This document shows, piece after piece, positions 27,187-35,387 of a DNA stretch of 64,000 nucleotides (within the stretch, counting starts at the first letter, position 1; each line of letters begins with the position of its first letter). Origin of the DNA: CBDFGE01 sp965247055 (lineage in GTDB: Bacteria; Chloroflexota; Dehalococcoidia; Lucifugimonadales; JAGWBF01). Below the pieces are notes generated by a model that was not told the DNA's origin, ran no database searches, and was given only the letters and a program-made list of their open reading frames with translations. Location of the stretch: assembly GCA_965247055.1 (NCBI GenBank), contig CBDFGE010000004.1:372001-436000 (forward strand). Direction: 5' to 3'. A program made the translations under genes and the position numbers.

Positions 27187-27468
27187 CTAGGGGTTCGCCT
27201 CTATCCCTATCCGGTCCCCGATAGCCTTGAGCAGGTCCTGGAGGTCGGGAAATACATGGGCGTCGTCGGTATGCCTGTGCTCACCCACCAGCTCGCCGTT
27301 TATACGAACGTCGAACTTGCCATGAGGCCCGGGGACGAGCTTGAATGAGGCTATGTGGTCGCCCACCGGGCGGCTAAGGGCTTCGCCTGCCATCCAGGCA
27401 GCTCTCAGGGCGTGGCGTCAATGGTGGCAGTATAGTATCTCTATCTCCAGCTTGCTATCCTTGGCCAT
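27187..27468 (-). CDS. SelW-like (Rdx family) selenoprotein with UGA-encoded Sec17
   Basis: From the ATG at 27468 (perfect AGGAGG upstream) the frame reads MAKDSKLEIEILYCHH, then TGA at 27418-27420, then RHALRAAWMAGEALSRPVG and on to a stop at 27187: 93 residues. The family has a thioredoxin-like fold with YCxxC or YCxxU followed by a tryptophan-containing helix (here RAAWMAGE) and a GxFxVxINGE-like strand (GKFDVRINGE), all present. The TGA sits at the U of CxxU. A hairpin fitting a bacterial SECIS element follows. Conventional gene calling would start at the ATG at 27393 and lose the redox motif. It lies 30 bases after a molybdoenzyme gene and is probably co-transcribed. Role: thiol-based redox protein, substrate unknown. 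Confidence 0.88.
27387..27401 (-). promoter_or_regulatory. Candidate bacterial SECIS element
   Basis: On the minus strand CUGCC-UGGAU-GGCAG forms a perfect 5-bp stem with a 5-base loop. The loop begins 22 bases after the UGA at 27418-27420 and has G as its second base. These are the features expected of bacterial SECIS hairpins bound by SelB. It lies inside the coding region, as bacterial elements do. Confidence 0.65.
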
Positions 27469-27498
27469 TTTCATCCTCCTCTTTGGTGCTCTGCTTCC

Positions 27499-28608
27499 CT
27501 ACTCCACCACCACATCCACCCGTTGGATCAGATTGTTTCCCATGCCCTGGTGGTTCCACTGCTGGGTCAACGGCTGCACGGACCCCTCGGTATCGGTGGC
27601 CCGCACGCAGAGGGTATGCCTTCCGGGCCTGGCCTGCCAGTTAAAGGACCAGCCCCGCCAGGCGTTGAGCGACACCGCCTCGCCCAGCCGGGCCTCTGCC
27701 CAGGTGGAACCGGCGTCCACACTCACCTCGACGCGGGAGACTCCGCGTCGCCCCGCCCACGCTCTGCCACTCAGCGTCACCGGGCCGGCGCTCACCAGCC
27801 GGGTGCGGGTCAGAAAGTCTGGTATGCCTGGGGGGGCCATGAGGCCCCGTACTCTGATCAGGTTGACCGGTTCTCCCGGGTCATCCGACGATTGGGAGTA
27901 CCTGTAGGCGCCGGCCATCTGGTATCCCTGGAAAGGCTCTCCGATGGCCTCGATGCTGTCCAGCCACTTGACGCTGGCCATGCCATACCAGCCCGGGACC
28001 AGTAGGCGCAGCGGATACCCGTGCTGCGGCTGGAGGGGGTCGCCGTTCATCTGGTAGGCCAGCAGCACCTCATCTCTGGAGGCCTCCTGGACGCTAAGAC
28101 TGCGCTGGTAGTAGTGGACCTGGTCTCCCTGCACCCCCTGATCCAGGCCGGTGAAGAGTATCTCCAGGGCGTCCTCTTTTATGCCAGCTCGCTGGAGTAG
28201 CCCTTTCAGGGGCGTCCCGGTCCACTCGGCGGTCCCGATCGCTTCCAACAGCCACGGCTGGCTTATGGATCGTGGGGAGAGAAGGGCCCGCCCGTTGCCT
28301 GCGCACTCCATGGTTACGGGGATGGTCACGGCTGGCAGCTCCTGTATCTCGGCGAGGGAGAGGCTAAGGGGGCTGGAAACCAGCCCTCCCACCCTGAGGC
28401 GCCAGTCCCGGGCGTTCACCTCCGGGATGTCGAAATGCACCAGGAGATAATGGACCCCTGTGGGAGTGATAGGATAGCGCAGCGCCTCCAGGGGCATGCC
28501 GCGGTTGCGCAGGGCTAGCTGGACCTCTTCTCTGTAGAAGGTGTCGCCGGTGGCGAGGCCGCCTTCGCCGACGGTTGGGAAGCGGCCCTCGACGCGCTCC
28601 TGCTGCAT
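27499..28608 (-). CDS. Sulfite-oxidase-family molybdopterin oxidoreductase
   Basis: Molybdenum cofactor enzyme with the sulfite oxidase fold. The molybdenum-ligating cysteine is in VTMECAGNGRAL; HGYPLRLLVPGWYGMASVKWLDSI is the conserved cofactor/active-site block, and the C-terminal Mo-co dimerisation domain has VSRVEVSVDAGSTW and NHQGMGNN. No Tat signal is visible, so it may be cytoplasmic. I start at ATG 28608 with GGGGAGG upstream, giving 369 residues. Substrate (sulfite or another) cannot be told. The SelW-like gene follows. Confidence 0.87.
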   Translation of the reverse strand: MQQERVEGRFPTVGEGGLATGDTFYREEVQLALRNRGMPLEALRYPITPTGVHYLLVHFDIPEVNARDWRLRVGGLVSSPLSLSLAEIQELPAVTIPVTMECAGNGRALLSPRSISQPWLLEAIGTAEWTGTPLKGLLQRAGIKEDALEILFTGLDQGVQGDQVHYYQRSLSVQEASRDEVLLAYQMNGDPLQPQHGYPLRLLVPGWYGMASVKWLDSIEAIGEPFQGYQMAGAYRYSQSSDDPGEPVNLIRVRGLMAPPGIPDFLTRTRLVSAGPVTLSGRAWAGRRGVSRVEVSVDAGSTWAEARLGEAVSLNAWRGWSFNWQARPGRHTLCVRATDTEGSVQPLTQQWNHQGMGNNLIQRVDVVVE

Positions 28609-28661
28609 GGTCCTCCCCCCAATTGAGGATAGGTGAATGTTGTGGGACCTCGAAGGGGGTG

Positions 28662-29438
28662 TCAATGGGCTTCCCCTTCCAGGGACGAGATGAACTCACG
28701 AAGGACACGGTAGTAGGGCTCCTGGCCCACGATGTACGTGTCGTTGTGGGCTGCGCCGGTGATCACGTAGAAACGCTTGGGCTCCTTCGCCGCATCGTAT
28801 AGCTTCCTGCCCTGGCTCAAGGGTATCACCTCGTCCCTGTCCCCGTGAAGGATGAGGAGAGGGCAGGATAGCTTGCCGATCCTGGCGAGGGAATCGTACT
28901 TGTTGCGTACCAGCAGGTAGAGAGGCAAGCGGGGGAAGGCCAGCTTCGCCATGTCCTTAACCGAGGCGAAGGGAGACTCCAGGATGAGGCCGTAGGGCTG
29001 GTGCTGTGCCGCCAGCCACACCGCCACCGCCGCTCCCAGGGAGCGGCCGAAGTAGAGAACCCTTCGGGGGTCGATGTCCTGGCGAGAGGCCAGATAGGTG
29101 ACGGCCCCGAGAGCGTCGCGATAGGTCCCCTTCTCCGAGGGCCGGCCCTCGCTGAGTCCGTAGCCCCGGTAGTCGAACAGGAAGATGTTGACGCCCAGTT
29201 GGTTGTGGAGCAGCATGATGTTTTCCAGACGGTGGCTGATGTTCCCGCCGTTCCCGTGGGTCCACAGCCAGGTGACCTTACCCTCGCCCGGCACGAACCA
29301 GCCGTGGAGCCGGACCCCGTCGTCAGCCTGGAAGTAGACCTCCTCGAAGTCGAGACCCCAGTGGGCCGGCGTGGAGGAGACTTCTCGTGTGGGAAAGAAG
29401 ATGAACCGTCTATCGATCAATTTCCCGGCTCCGGGCAC
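28662..29438 (-). CDS. Alpha/beta hydrolase
   Basis: A 258-residue serine hydrolase of the BEM46/FrsA-like group. The oxyanion region is THGNGGN, the nucleophile lies in GRSLGAA, and the acid and His are likely in HGDRDEVIP and GAAHNDTY. The N-terminal stretch RRFIFFPTREV is typical of this group, which is often membrane-attached; a true signal peptide is not evident. Substrate unknown. Confidence 0.82.
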   Translation of the reverse strand: MPGAGKLIDRRFIFFPTREVSSTPAHWGLDFEEVYFQADDGVRLHGWFVPGEGKVTWLWTHGNGGNISHRLENIMLLHNQLGVNIFLFDYRGYGLSEGRPSEKGTYRDALGAVTYLASRQDIDPRRVLYFGRSLGAAVAVWLAAQHQPYGLILESPFASVKDMAKLAFPRLPLYLLVRNKYDSLARIGKLSCPLLILHGDRDEVIPLSQGRKLYDAAKEPKRFYVITGAAHNDTYIVGQEPYYRVLREFISSLEGEAH

Positions 29439-29518
29439 GGTACGCGCAGAGATGACAAGTTGGCCGGCGCGAGTGATTCGTGGTTCCTGAGGAAGCCATA
29501 GCTAGAGGTGGGCGGGGC

Positions 29519-30259
29519 TCAAAGCTCTTTTCTCCGGAAGACCGCCCATGCTCCGATGCTCAGCAGGGCGATAAGGCCGCAGGCGATAACAAAGGCGGGC
29601 CAGTAGTCGCTGTCGCCACCCTCAACATCCATGAAGCTGAATCCCCACGAAACACTGTGGATAGGCAGATAGCGTTCCGTGTGAGGGATGGCCTGGAGCG
29701 GCTGCTGAGCTATGAACAGGAACAGGGCCACCCCTCCGGCCAGCAGCTGCCGGCTGAACATACCGCTCCAGAAGAAGGAGATGGAGCCGATAAACACCAG
29801 GTAGACGCCCACAACTGCGATGAAGGCGGCGAATTCGGCGACGCCGCCGTTACCGAAGAAGATCAGCGTCAGCACGTACATCACGGTGGAGCTGATGGCC
29901 AGCGCACCAAAGATGGAAAGGATAAGGCCGAGAAACTTGGCGGCCACAAAGGCCGCGCGGGTCACGGGCTTGCTCAGTGTCATGGCAGCCGTCCCGCTGG
30001 CTCTCTCGCCAGCCAGGGAACCCATGGCCACGATGATGGCCAGGAGGGTCCCCAAAGCGGTGGCCGTGAAGCCAAAGCCCTCCAGCAGGCCCCGGGCCTC
30101 TTCGGCCCCCTGGGGTTCGCCCCTGACCTCGGTCACGATAAAGGCAATCACACTGATCAGGAGGGCCACTGAGGTGAAGAAGCCCGCCATTGCCACGAAC
30201 TTCCACGTCCGGCGCTGCTCCAGCAGCTCCTTACGGGCCAGGACCCAGAAACCCGTCAA
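29519..30259 (-). CDS. ABC-2 type transporter permease (NosY-like)
   Basis: Integral membrane protein of 246 residues with about six hydrophobic segments, starting LARKELLEQRRTWKFVAMAGFF as in NosY-like permeases, with an extracytoplasmic/cytoplasmic loop containing GSLAGERASGTAAMTLSKPVTR, the typical ABC-2 permease region. Its start overlaps the end of the ATPase gene by four bases, so the two form one exporter. Substrate unknown. Confidence 0.85.
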   Translation of the reverse strand: MTGFWVLARKELLEQRRTWKFVAMAGFFTSVALLISVIAFIVTEVRGEPQGAEEARGLLEGFGFTATALGTLLAIIVAMGSLAGERASGTAAMTLSKPVTRAAFVAAKFLGLILSIFGALAISSTVMYVLTLIFFGNGGVAEFAAFIAVVGVYLVFIGSISFFWSGMFSRQLLAGGVALFLFIAQQPLQAIPHTERYLPIHSVSWGFSFMDVEGGDSDYWPAFVIACGLIALLSIGAWAVFRRKEL

Positions 30260-31200
30260 TTTCCCTCCCCCTCCATGATCTCTATGAAGACGTCCTCCAG
30301 GCTGGCTGAGGCAAGCTCGTACCTGAGGAGGGTCAACCCGCTCTCGTAGACCAGGCGGGGCAACTCTCGCTTGGCCGTCTCGATGTCATTGACCTGCACC
30401 CGAAACACCTTGCGGGTGCCCTCTTGGACGCCCTCCATCGAATTTACCCAGGGCACGCCGGCCAGCTTTAACGCCATAGGGCCCGGGTCCTCCTCGAACT
30501 CTATCTCGAACGCCGACTCTTGATGGCGGGAGCGCAGCTCATCGATGGAGCCGGTGGTCACCATCCTGCCCCGGTTGATGATGGCGACGCGGTCGCAAAT
30601 GCGCTCCACGTCGCCCAGGATGTGGGTGGACACAAACACGGTGGTCTGTCCCTTCAGAGCAAGGATGGTCTCCAACATGTCCCGTCTACCCATGGGATCG
30701 AGGGCTGAAGCGGGCTCATCCAGGAACAGCACCTCCGGCCCGTGCATCAAGGCCTGGGCGAGGCCCAGTCGCTGCTGCATCCCCCTGGAGTAACCCTTTA
30801 CCTTCCGGTCCGCTGCGTCGGCCAGGTTCATTCTCTGGAGGAGCTCTCCGCCGGTGGACCTTGCGGACCTGTGGTCGAGGCCGTATAGCTCCCCGGTGAA
30901 CTGAAGGAACTCCCGGCCCGTCATCCAGCCGTAGAAGGCGGGGGACTCAGGGAGGTAACCCACTTTAGAGCGTAGACTGAGGGAGTTGCCGGATACCTCC
31001 TGCCCCGCTACCCAGACCCGGCCGGCGGTGGGGTTGGTGAGGCCGGTGAACAGTCTTAGCGTCGTGGTCTTTCCGGCCCCGTTGGGCCCCAGGAATCCGA
31101 AGGCGCCACCCCGCTCGACGCTGAGGCTCAGGCCGTCCAGGGCCACGAACCCGCCGAAATGCTTGGACAGACTCTCACAACGGATCGCTTCGTCGTTCAT
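30256..31200 (-). CDS. ABC transporter ATP-binding protein
   Basis: ATPase of 314 residues driving the permease encoded downstream. Walker A is GPNGAGKTT, the signature GYSRGMQQRLGLAQAL replaces canonical LSGGQ (common in the CcmA/NosF/DrrA class), Walker B is VLFLDEPASALDPMGRR, and the switch His is in STHILGDVERI. The C-terminal 80 residues are the family's accessory domain. Confidence 0.92.
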   Translation of the reverse strand: MNDEAIRCESLSKHFGGFVALDGLSLSVERGGAFGFLGPNGAGKTTTLRLFTGLTNPTAGRVWVAGQEVSGNSLSLRSKVGYLPESPAFYGWMTGREFLQFTGELYGLDHRSARSTGGELLQRMNLADAADRKVKGYSRGMQQRLGLAQALMHGPEVLFLDEPASALDPMGRRDMLETILALKGQTTVFVSTHILGDVERICDRVAIINRGRMVTTGSIDELRSRHQESAFEIEFEEDPGPMALKLAGVPWVNSMEGVQEGTRKVFRVQVNDIETAKRELPRLVYESGLTLLRYELASASLEDVFIEIMEGEGN

Positions 31201-31218
31201 GTTAGCCGGCCATCGTGC

Positions 31219-32019
31219 CTACCGGCCCTTCCAGTGGGGCTTACGCTTCTCGGCAAAGGCCCGGGGCCCCTCCTTGGAATCCTCGCTCAACAGCAGCCGC
31301 TCGTACATCTGATAGGTGAGGGGTGTAATATCCTGGGTGCTCATGTCCAGGCCACGGTGGGCCAGCTCTTTGAAGTACCGGATGGAGAGGGGTGCGTTGC
31401 CGGCGATTTTTTGGGCCACCGCCGCCGCCTCCTCCATGAGCTGGTCCGCGGGGACGACCTTGTTGACGAACCCCATCTCCTGGGCCCGCCTGGCGGATAC
31501 CGGCTCCCCCGTCAATACCAGCTCCATGACCGCGGCCAGGGGCATCATCCTGGGCAGGGGGACCGCGAAGGGGGCCATCAGCCCTACCCTTGACTCGGTG
31601 ATGCCCAGACGGGCGTCCTCGGAGGCCAGCCTTATGTCGCACATCTGGGCGATGGCCCAGCCTCCTGCGAGGGCGTAGCCGTTAATGGCCGCGATCAGGG
31701 GCTTCCACGTCTGGGGCCACATGTAGGGGCTGTCGGGGCTCATGCTGTCCCTGATCTTGGCCTGGATACCGGCGGCGTTGTCCTCGGCCCTCTCCTTCAG
31801 GTCCCGGCCGGCGCAGAAAGCCCGGCCCGCCCCTGTGATGATGGCCACTCTGGAGTCTTCGTCCTGGTCGTAGCGGAGGATGGCGCCTCGGAACTCTCCC
31901 AGGAGCTGGCGGTTTAGGGCGTTCAGGGAGTCGGGGCGGTTGAGGGTGATGACCGTGACCTGGTCCCGCACCTCGTACAAGACCGTCTGGCCCGGCTCGA
32001 TGAAGTCCGATGAGGCCAT
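31219..32019 (-). CDS. Enoyl-CoA hydratase/isomerase family protein
   Basis: Crotonase-fold protein of 266 residues that would hydrate enoyl-CoA in fatty or branched-chain acid breakdown. Conserved parts are NRPDSLNALNRQLL, the oxyanion-hole segment AGRAFCAGRDLKE, and AINGYALAGGWAIAQMCDIR. The position of one usual catalytic glutamate is taken by GIDR-like residues differently (ARLGITESRVGLM), so exact activity (hydratase or isomerase) is open. Confidence 0.85.
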   Translation of the reverse strand: MASSDFIEPGQTVLYEVRDQVTVITLNRPDSLNALNRQLLGEFRGAILRYDQDEDSRVAIITGAGRAFCAGRDLKERAEDNAAGIQAKIRDSMSPDSPYMWPQTWKPLIAAINGYALAGGWAIAQMCDIRLASEDARLGITESRVGLMAPFAVPLPRMMPLAAVMELVLTGEPVSARRAQEMGFVNKVVPADQLMEEAAAVAQKIAGNAPLSIRYFKELAHRGLDMSTQDITPLTYQMYERLLLSEDSKEGPRAFAEKRKPHWKGR

Positions 32020-32048
32020 AAGCTACCTCCTGGCGCCGATCTTTGTCT

Positions 32049-32414
32049 TCAGGCGTAAGGTCCCAGGTGCATGCCGCCGAGGACGTGTACGTGGCCGTGC
32101 TCCTGGCTTTGCATTGCGTCGCGGCCGAAATTGGAAATCAGGCGGTACCCCTTGGGGCAGAAGCGACGTCCCATGGCTACGGCGGTCCGCCCTATCTCCT
32201 GTATCATGCCGTTGCTCCATAGCTGCTCCTGGGTCATGTGGCCCTTGGGCATCACCAGGAGCATGAGCGGCGCCCACTGGAGCACGTTGTCGATAACGAT
32301 AACCCGCTCATCCTCGTAGCGGATGTTCGCGGGTGACCTCCTGGCCACGATATCGCAAAACCCGCAGCCCGGCTGCTGGTCCGCCTGCTCCCCGACCTCG
32401 GACTGGCCAGCCAT
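32049..32414 (-). CDS. HIT family protein
   Basis: Nucleotide-binding histidine-triad protein of 121 residues. The triad HGHVHVL is near the C-terminus; CGFCDIVARRSPANIRYEDERVI at the N-terminus is typical of HINT/HIT hydrolases acting on purine phosphoramidates or dinucleotides. It lies nine bases downstream of the metallo-hydrolase gene. Confidence 0.88.
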   Translation of the reverse strand: MAGQSEVGEQADQQPGCGFCDIVARRSPANIRYEDERVIVIDNVLQWAPLMLLVMPKGHMTQEQLWSNGMIQEIGRTAVAMGRRFCPKGYRLISNFGRDAMQSQEHGHVHVLGGMHLGPYA

Positions 32415-32423
32415 GCCAGGCGC

Positions 32424-33263
32424 CTACAGCTCCTGGGGCTTCAGGGCCAGCCCCCCTTCGTCCCTCACCAGATAGCCCGCCCTGGGGCCCAGCCCGTGGC
32501 CGAAGATGAGAAGCCAGCCCTCCCTCTCTGCCAGGGAGAGGGACTGGCGCTTACACTCCATGGTGTCGAGGGGGCCAGTGTCCCACGCTGTGACGAAGTC
32601 CACAGGTAGATGATTGGGTGTGGGCAGGACGTCGCCCAGGCACGCCGCCCGCTGGCCGTCCGACTCTATCTGTACCGACTGGTGTCCGGGGGTGTGGCCC
32701 CCGGTGACTTTCATCCAGACGCCTGGAGCGATCTGGGTATCTCCGTCCAGGAGCTCGAGCTGGCGGTGCTCCGCCAGGGGTAGGAAGTCCTCGGCTATGT
32801 AGGAGAAGCGAGCCCGCTCGTTCGGGTGGGAGGCCTCCTCCCAGTCTCGCCTCTGTACCAGGTAGGAGGCGTTGGGGAAGGTGGGCACGACCTTGCCGGC
32901 GGGGTCGAACCTGGTGGCCCCTCCTGCGTGGTCGAAGTGGAGGTGGGTGAGGGCGACCACGTCGATGTCCTCCACCCCCAGTCCGTGAGCCCGCAGGTCG
33001 TCCGGGAGTGCGTCGGCCTTCATCGCGTACGTGTGTTGCCGGCGAAGCGGATGTTTACTGCCTGCGCCGGTGTCCACCAGAATCCGCTTGCCTCCGGCCC
33101 GTATAAGGAGGCAGTTGAGCCCTACCTTTACCCGGTTCCGGCTGTCGGCGGGACTCACGGCGTTCCAGACAGGTTTGGGGACCGGGCCATAGAGGCCTCC
33201 CCCGTCCAGGCGGAGCGTGCCATCGCTGAGCAGGTCCAACTCAATGTCGCCTAATCTCATCAT
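32424..33263 (-). CDS. MBL-fold metallo-hydrolase (AHL-lactonase-like)
   Basis: Metallo-beta-lactamase-fold hydrolase of about 279 residues. The zinc signature is THLHFDHAGG; further ligands are in TGGHTPGHQSV, CLGDVLP and the C-terminal FGHGLGP. Sequence type resembles N-acyl homoserine lactonases and related lactonases, but substrate cannot be assigned. I start at ATG 33263 (an ATG pair) because the upstream TTG at 33299 is part of the -35 element. The message may be leaderless (see promoter). Confidence 0.82.
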   Translation of the reverse strand: MMRLGDIELDLLSDGTLRLDGGGLYGPVPKPVWNAVSPADSRNRVKVGLNCLLIRAGGKRILVDTGAGSKHPLRRQHTYAMKADALPDDLRAHGLGVEDIDVVALTHLHFDHAGGATRFDPAGKVVPTFPNASYLVQRRDWEEASHPNERARFSYIAEDFLPLAEHRQLELLDGDTQIAPGVWMKVTGGHTPGHQSVQIESDGQRAACLGDVLPTPNHLPVDFVTAWDTGPLDTMECKRQSLSLAEREGWLLIFGHGLGPRAGYLVRDEGGLALKPQEL

Positions 33264-33269
33264 CCTGTG

Positions 33270-33299
33270 AATATAATTAGGGGCCGGGGGGATTGTCAA
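33270..33299 (-). promoter_or_regulatory. Promoter of the metallo-hydrolase gene, probably leaderless
   Basis: Consensus TTGACA (33294-33299) and TATATT (33270-33275), spaced by 18 bases. The predicted start point, seven bases after the -10, is the A of the ATG at 33263, so the mRNA would have no 5' untranslated region. No Shine-Dalgarno is present. Confidence 0.7.
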
Positions 33300-33346
33300 C
33301 GGTGGGGGCGTCGATCGTGGACGGGTTTGGAGCGTTCCGTTGCCGG

Positions 33347-34756
33347 TTACCGGGACCGCTCGCTGGGCCTAGTCCCACCCCGGCTTGGGGGGCGCTGGTC
33401 GCGGTAGTCGGGGGCCAGGATGGGCGCCCATTCCACGCGGGAGTCACTTAGCCGGGAGCGGATACGAGGTTTGGCCTCCTCCAGCTGGTCCAGCGAGAGG
33501 TAGTTGGCGGTGATGACGGTTGGCAGCCGGGCGTTGTGGCGGTGGACGATGATCTGGTAGAGCTTCTCCTCGGCCCAGGGGGTGCTGTTCTCCGAGCCCA
33601 GGTCGTCCAGGACGAGTAGTGGAGTGGTCTTCACCTGCTCGAACAGCTCGTCGTAGCCGGTGAGGCTATCGGGCCGGAAGGTGGCTCGCAGGTGGTCCAG
33701 CAGCGCGGGGACGAAGGCGAAGAACGCCGGCTGTCCGCGGCCGAGGCGTTCACTGATAATGGCCACTGAGAGATGCGTCTTGCCACAGCCGGGCCCGCCC
33801 GTGAGGAGAAGCCACCCCTTGGGAGACTCGGCGAAGCTCCGGGCGGTATCCAGGGCGACGTTCAGGGTGCCCCTTCCCTGCTCCGTCCCCCTGATCTGCT
33901 TGCCCACCTTGAAGTTCTCGAAGGTCATCTGGTTCAGCATGTCCCCCTGGACGCCGCCCACCTCGCGGAGCAGCTCCCCGAGGCGGCGACCCAGGGAGAG
34001 CACAGTGGAGAACCCCTCGGCCTCAAGGCGGGTCCTCATGCCCTCATTGAGGCGCTGCAGGGGACCCCTTACGGTCACAACTGTGGGCAGAAGGGCGTTG
34101 GCGCGGTGGTTGAACACCTGGAACAGCTTCTCCTGGGCCCAGGGGGTGCTACTGTGAGCGCCCACGTCGTCCAGGACCAGCACGGGGGCGTTGCGCACTT
34201 GCAGGAACAGGTCGTCGTAGGACACGGTGCTCTCGGGGGCGAAGGTCCCCCGCAGGTGGTCCAGGAAATCGGGCACGAAGATGAAAAAGACTGTGTGCCC
34301 ATGCTCGATGCACCTGTTGGCGATGGCCGCCGCTAGGTGGGTCTTGCCGGAGCCGCTGGGGCCCGTGTACACCAGCCAGCCCTGGGGGTCCCCGGCGAAA
34401 TCCGCAGCCGCCTGGAGCGCCTCTCCGAACATCCTCCGGCTCTCCGGGTCCGGCAGGCGGCCATCGGAGTTGGTGGCCTCGAAGGTGATGCGGGTCAAGG
34501 GCCCCAGGTTGCTGTAACGTTCCAGACGCGACCGGAGGCCCTCTTGGGCCGCGCTCTCCCGGCAGCGGCAGGGGAAGAGCTCGCCGAAGTCGGGGTGTCC
34601 CACCGGGACGGCTCGCCTGACCCATCCTCCCCCTTTGCAGACGGGGCAGCCTTCCCCGTCCCCTTCAGGACCCTGGTAGCCTTCCCCGTCTCCGGAGGTA
34701 CTCGACCATGCCCTCCGCGCTGGAAGCTTTTTCAGAATGTCGCCCAGACTCTCCAT
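33347..34756 (-). CDS. DnaC/DnaI-like helicase loader with two tandem AAA+ domains
   Basis: A 469-residue protein with an N-terminal zinc-ribbon-like part (CPVC... and CRCRE, residues 37-66) and two full DnaC/DnaI-type ATPase domains in series. Domain 1 has Walker A GPSGSGKTH (132-140) and Walker B VLVLDD (about 192-197); domain 2 has GGPGCGKTH (320-328) and LLVLDDLG. The two share motifs such as STPWA(Q/E)EKL and PTV(V/I)T, so they come from a duplication. Ordinary loaders have one AAA+ domain. Context (DnaD-like gene and dnaB upstream) supports loading of the replicative helicase. The start overlaps the previous gene by 92 bases. Confidence 0.85.
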   Translation of the reverse strand: MESLGDILKKLPARRAWSSTSGDGEGYQGPEGDGEGCPVCKGGGWVRRAVPVGHPDFGELFPCRCRESAAQEGLRSRLERYSNLGPLTRITFEATNSDGRLPDPESRRMFGEALQAAADFAGDPQGWLVYTGPSGSGKTHLAAAIANRCIEHGHTVFFIFVPDFLDHLRGTFAPESTVSYDDLFLQVRNAPVLVLDDVGAHSSTPWAQEKLFQVFNHRANALLPTVVTVRGPLQRLNEGMRTRLEAEGFSTVLSLGRRLGELLREVGGVQGDMLNQMTFENFKVGKQIRGTEQGRGTLNVALDTARSFAESPKGWLLLTGGPGCGKTHLSVAIISERLGRGQPAFFAFVPALLDHLRATFRPDSLTGYDELFEQVKTTPLLVLDDLGSENSTPWAEEKLYQIIVHRHNARLPTVITANYLSLDQLEEAKPRIRSRLSDSRVEWAPILAPDYRDQRPPSRGGTRPSERSR

Positions 34757-35387
34757 CGTCCTTTCCTTGGCTGGCCCAACGGTCCAGGGTCGCCGCGATA
34801 TAGCGCCAGTTCCGCCTGTTGCGGCCGACGGCTATTCTGAAGGCTTCCTCGATCCAGGGCCAGGGATAGGTCTGCTCCGCCTCCACCATCTGTTCGGCCA
34901 GGAGGGGCGTCAAAATGCCTATGTTTTCCTCGTACAGGGTAAATATGTTGGCCTTGGGCCCCGGCGGGGCGGCGGGGCTCCCCTCCCTCCGGTGGGACCC
35001 GTTGGTGCCCAGCTTTCCCTGGTTTATCATCTGTACTGTCCGCCTGCCTGGCTCGTCGTTGAGAACGTAGACCTCGGCTGCCTTCCCCTGACGGTCTATA
35101 GAGATGGACAGGAAGGTCCCCCTCTCTAGGGCCCGGCGAATACCCCTACGGATGGCGTCGGAGGCCGGCAGTCCCAGGCCACCCAGGCCGGTGAGGAGCA
35201 CCCGGTCCGACAGAAGCTCACCTTCGGTGACGTAGCGCGGGACCCCCCTTTTCTGATGGAGGCACCAGAGGGCGCGGAGGGTACACTTGAGCTCGGCGGG
35301 GTCGTCGATAGTCTCGAGGAGGGGGCCGAGAAGGGGGTTGGGGACGGGAGTATATTGCGTCCCACGGGGGAACCCTGAGAACCTCAT
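34665..35387 (-). CDS. DnaD-like replication initiation protein
   Basis: A 240-residue protein. The N-terminal winged-helix-like part (LKCTLRALWCLHQKRG through RGIRRALERGTF) is followed by a Pro/Gly-rich linker and a DnaB_2/DnaD-type C-terminal helical domain (IFTLYEENIGILTP...WPWIEEAF...NWRYIAATLDRW). DnaD proteins help helicase loading in Gram-positive bacteria. ATGA overlap with dnaB, and a 92-base overlap of its 3' end with the loader gene in another frame. Confidence 0.82.
   Translation of the reverse strand: MRFSGFPRGTQYTPVPNPLLGPLLETIDDPAELKCTLRALWCLHQKRGVPRYVTEGELLSDRVLLTGLGGLGLPASDAIRRGIRRALERGTFLSISIDRQGKAAEVYVLNDEPGRRTVQMINQGKLGTNGSHRREGSPAAPPGPKANIFTLYEENIGILTPLLAEQMVEAEQTYPWPWIEEAFRIAVGRNRRNWRYIAATLDRWASQGKDDGESGRHSEKASSAEGMVEYLRRRGRLPGS

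Noticed and set aside
27187..27393. The SelW-like gene starting at the ATG at 27393, after the UGA.
   Set aside because: It would lose the first strand and the CxxU motif, and has no good Shine-Dalgarno, whereas ATG 27468 has a perfect one.
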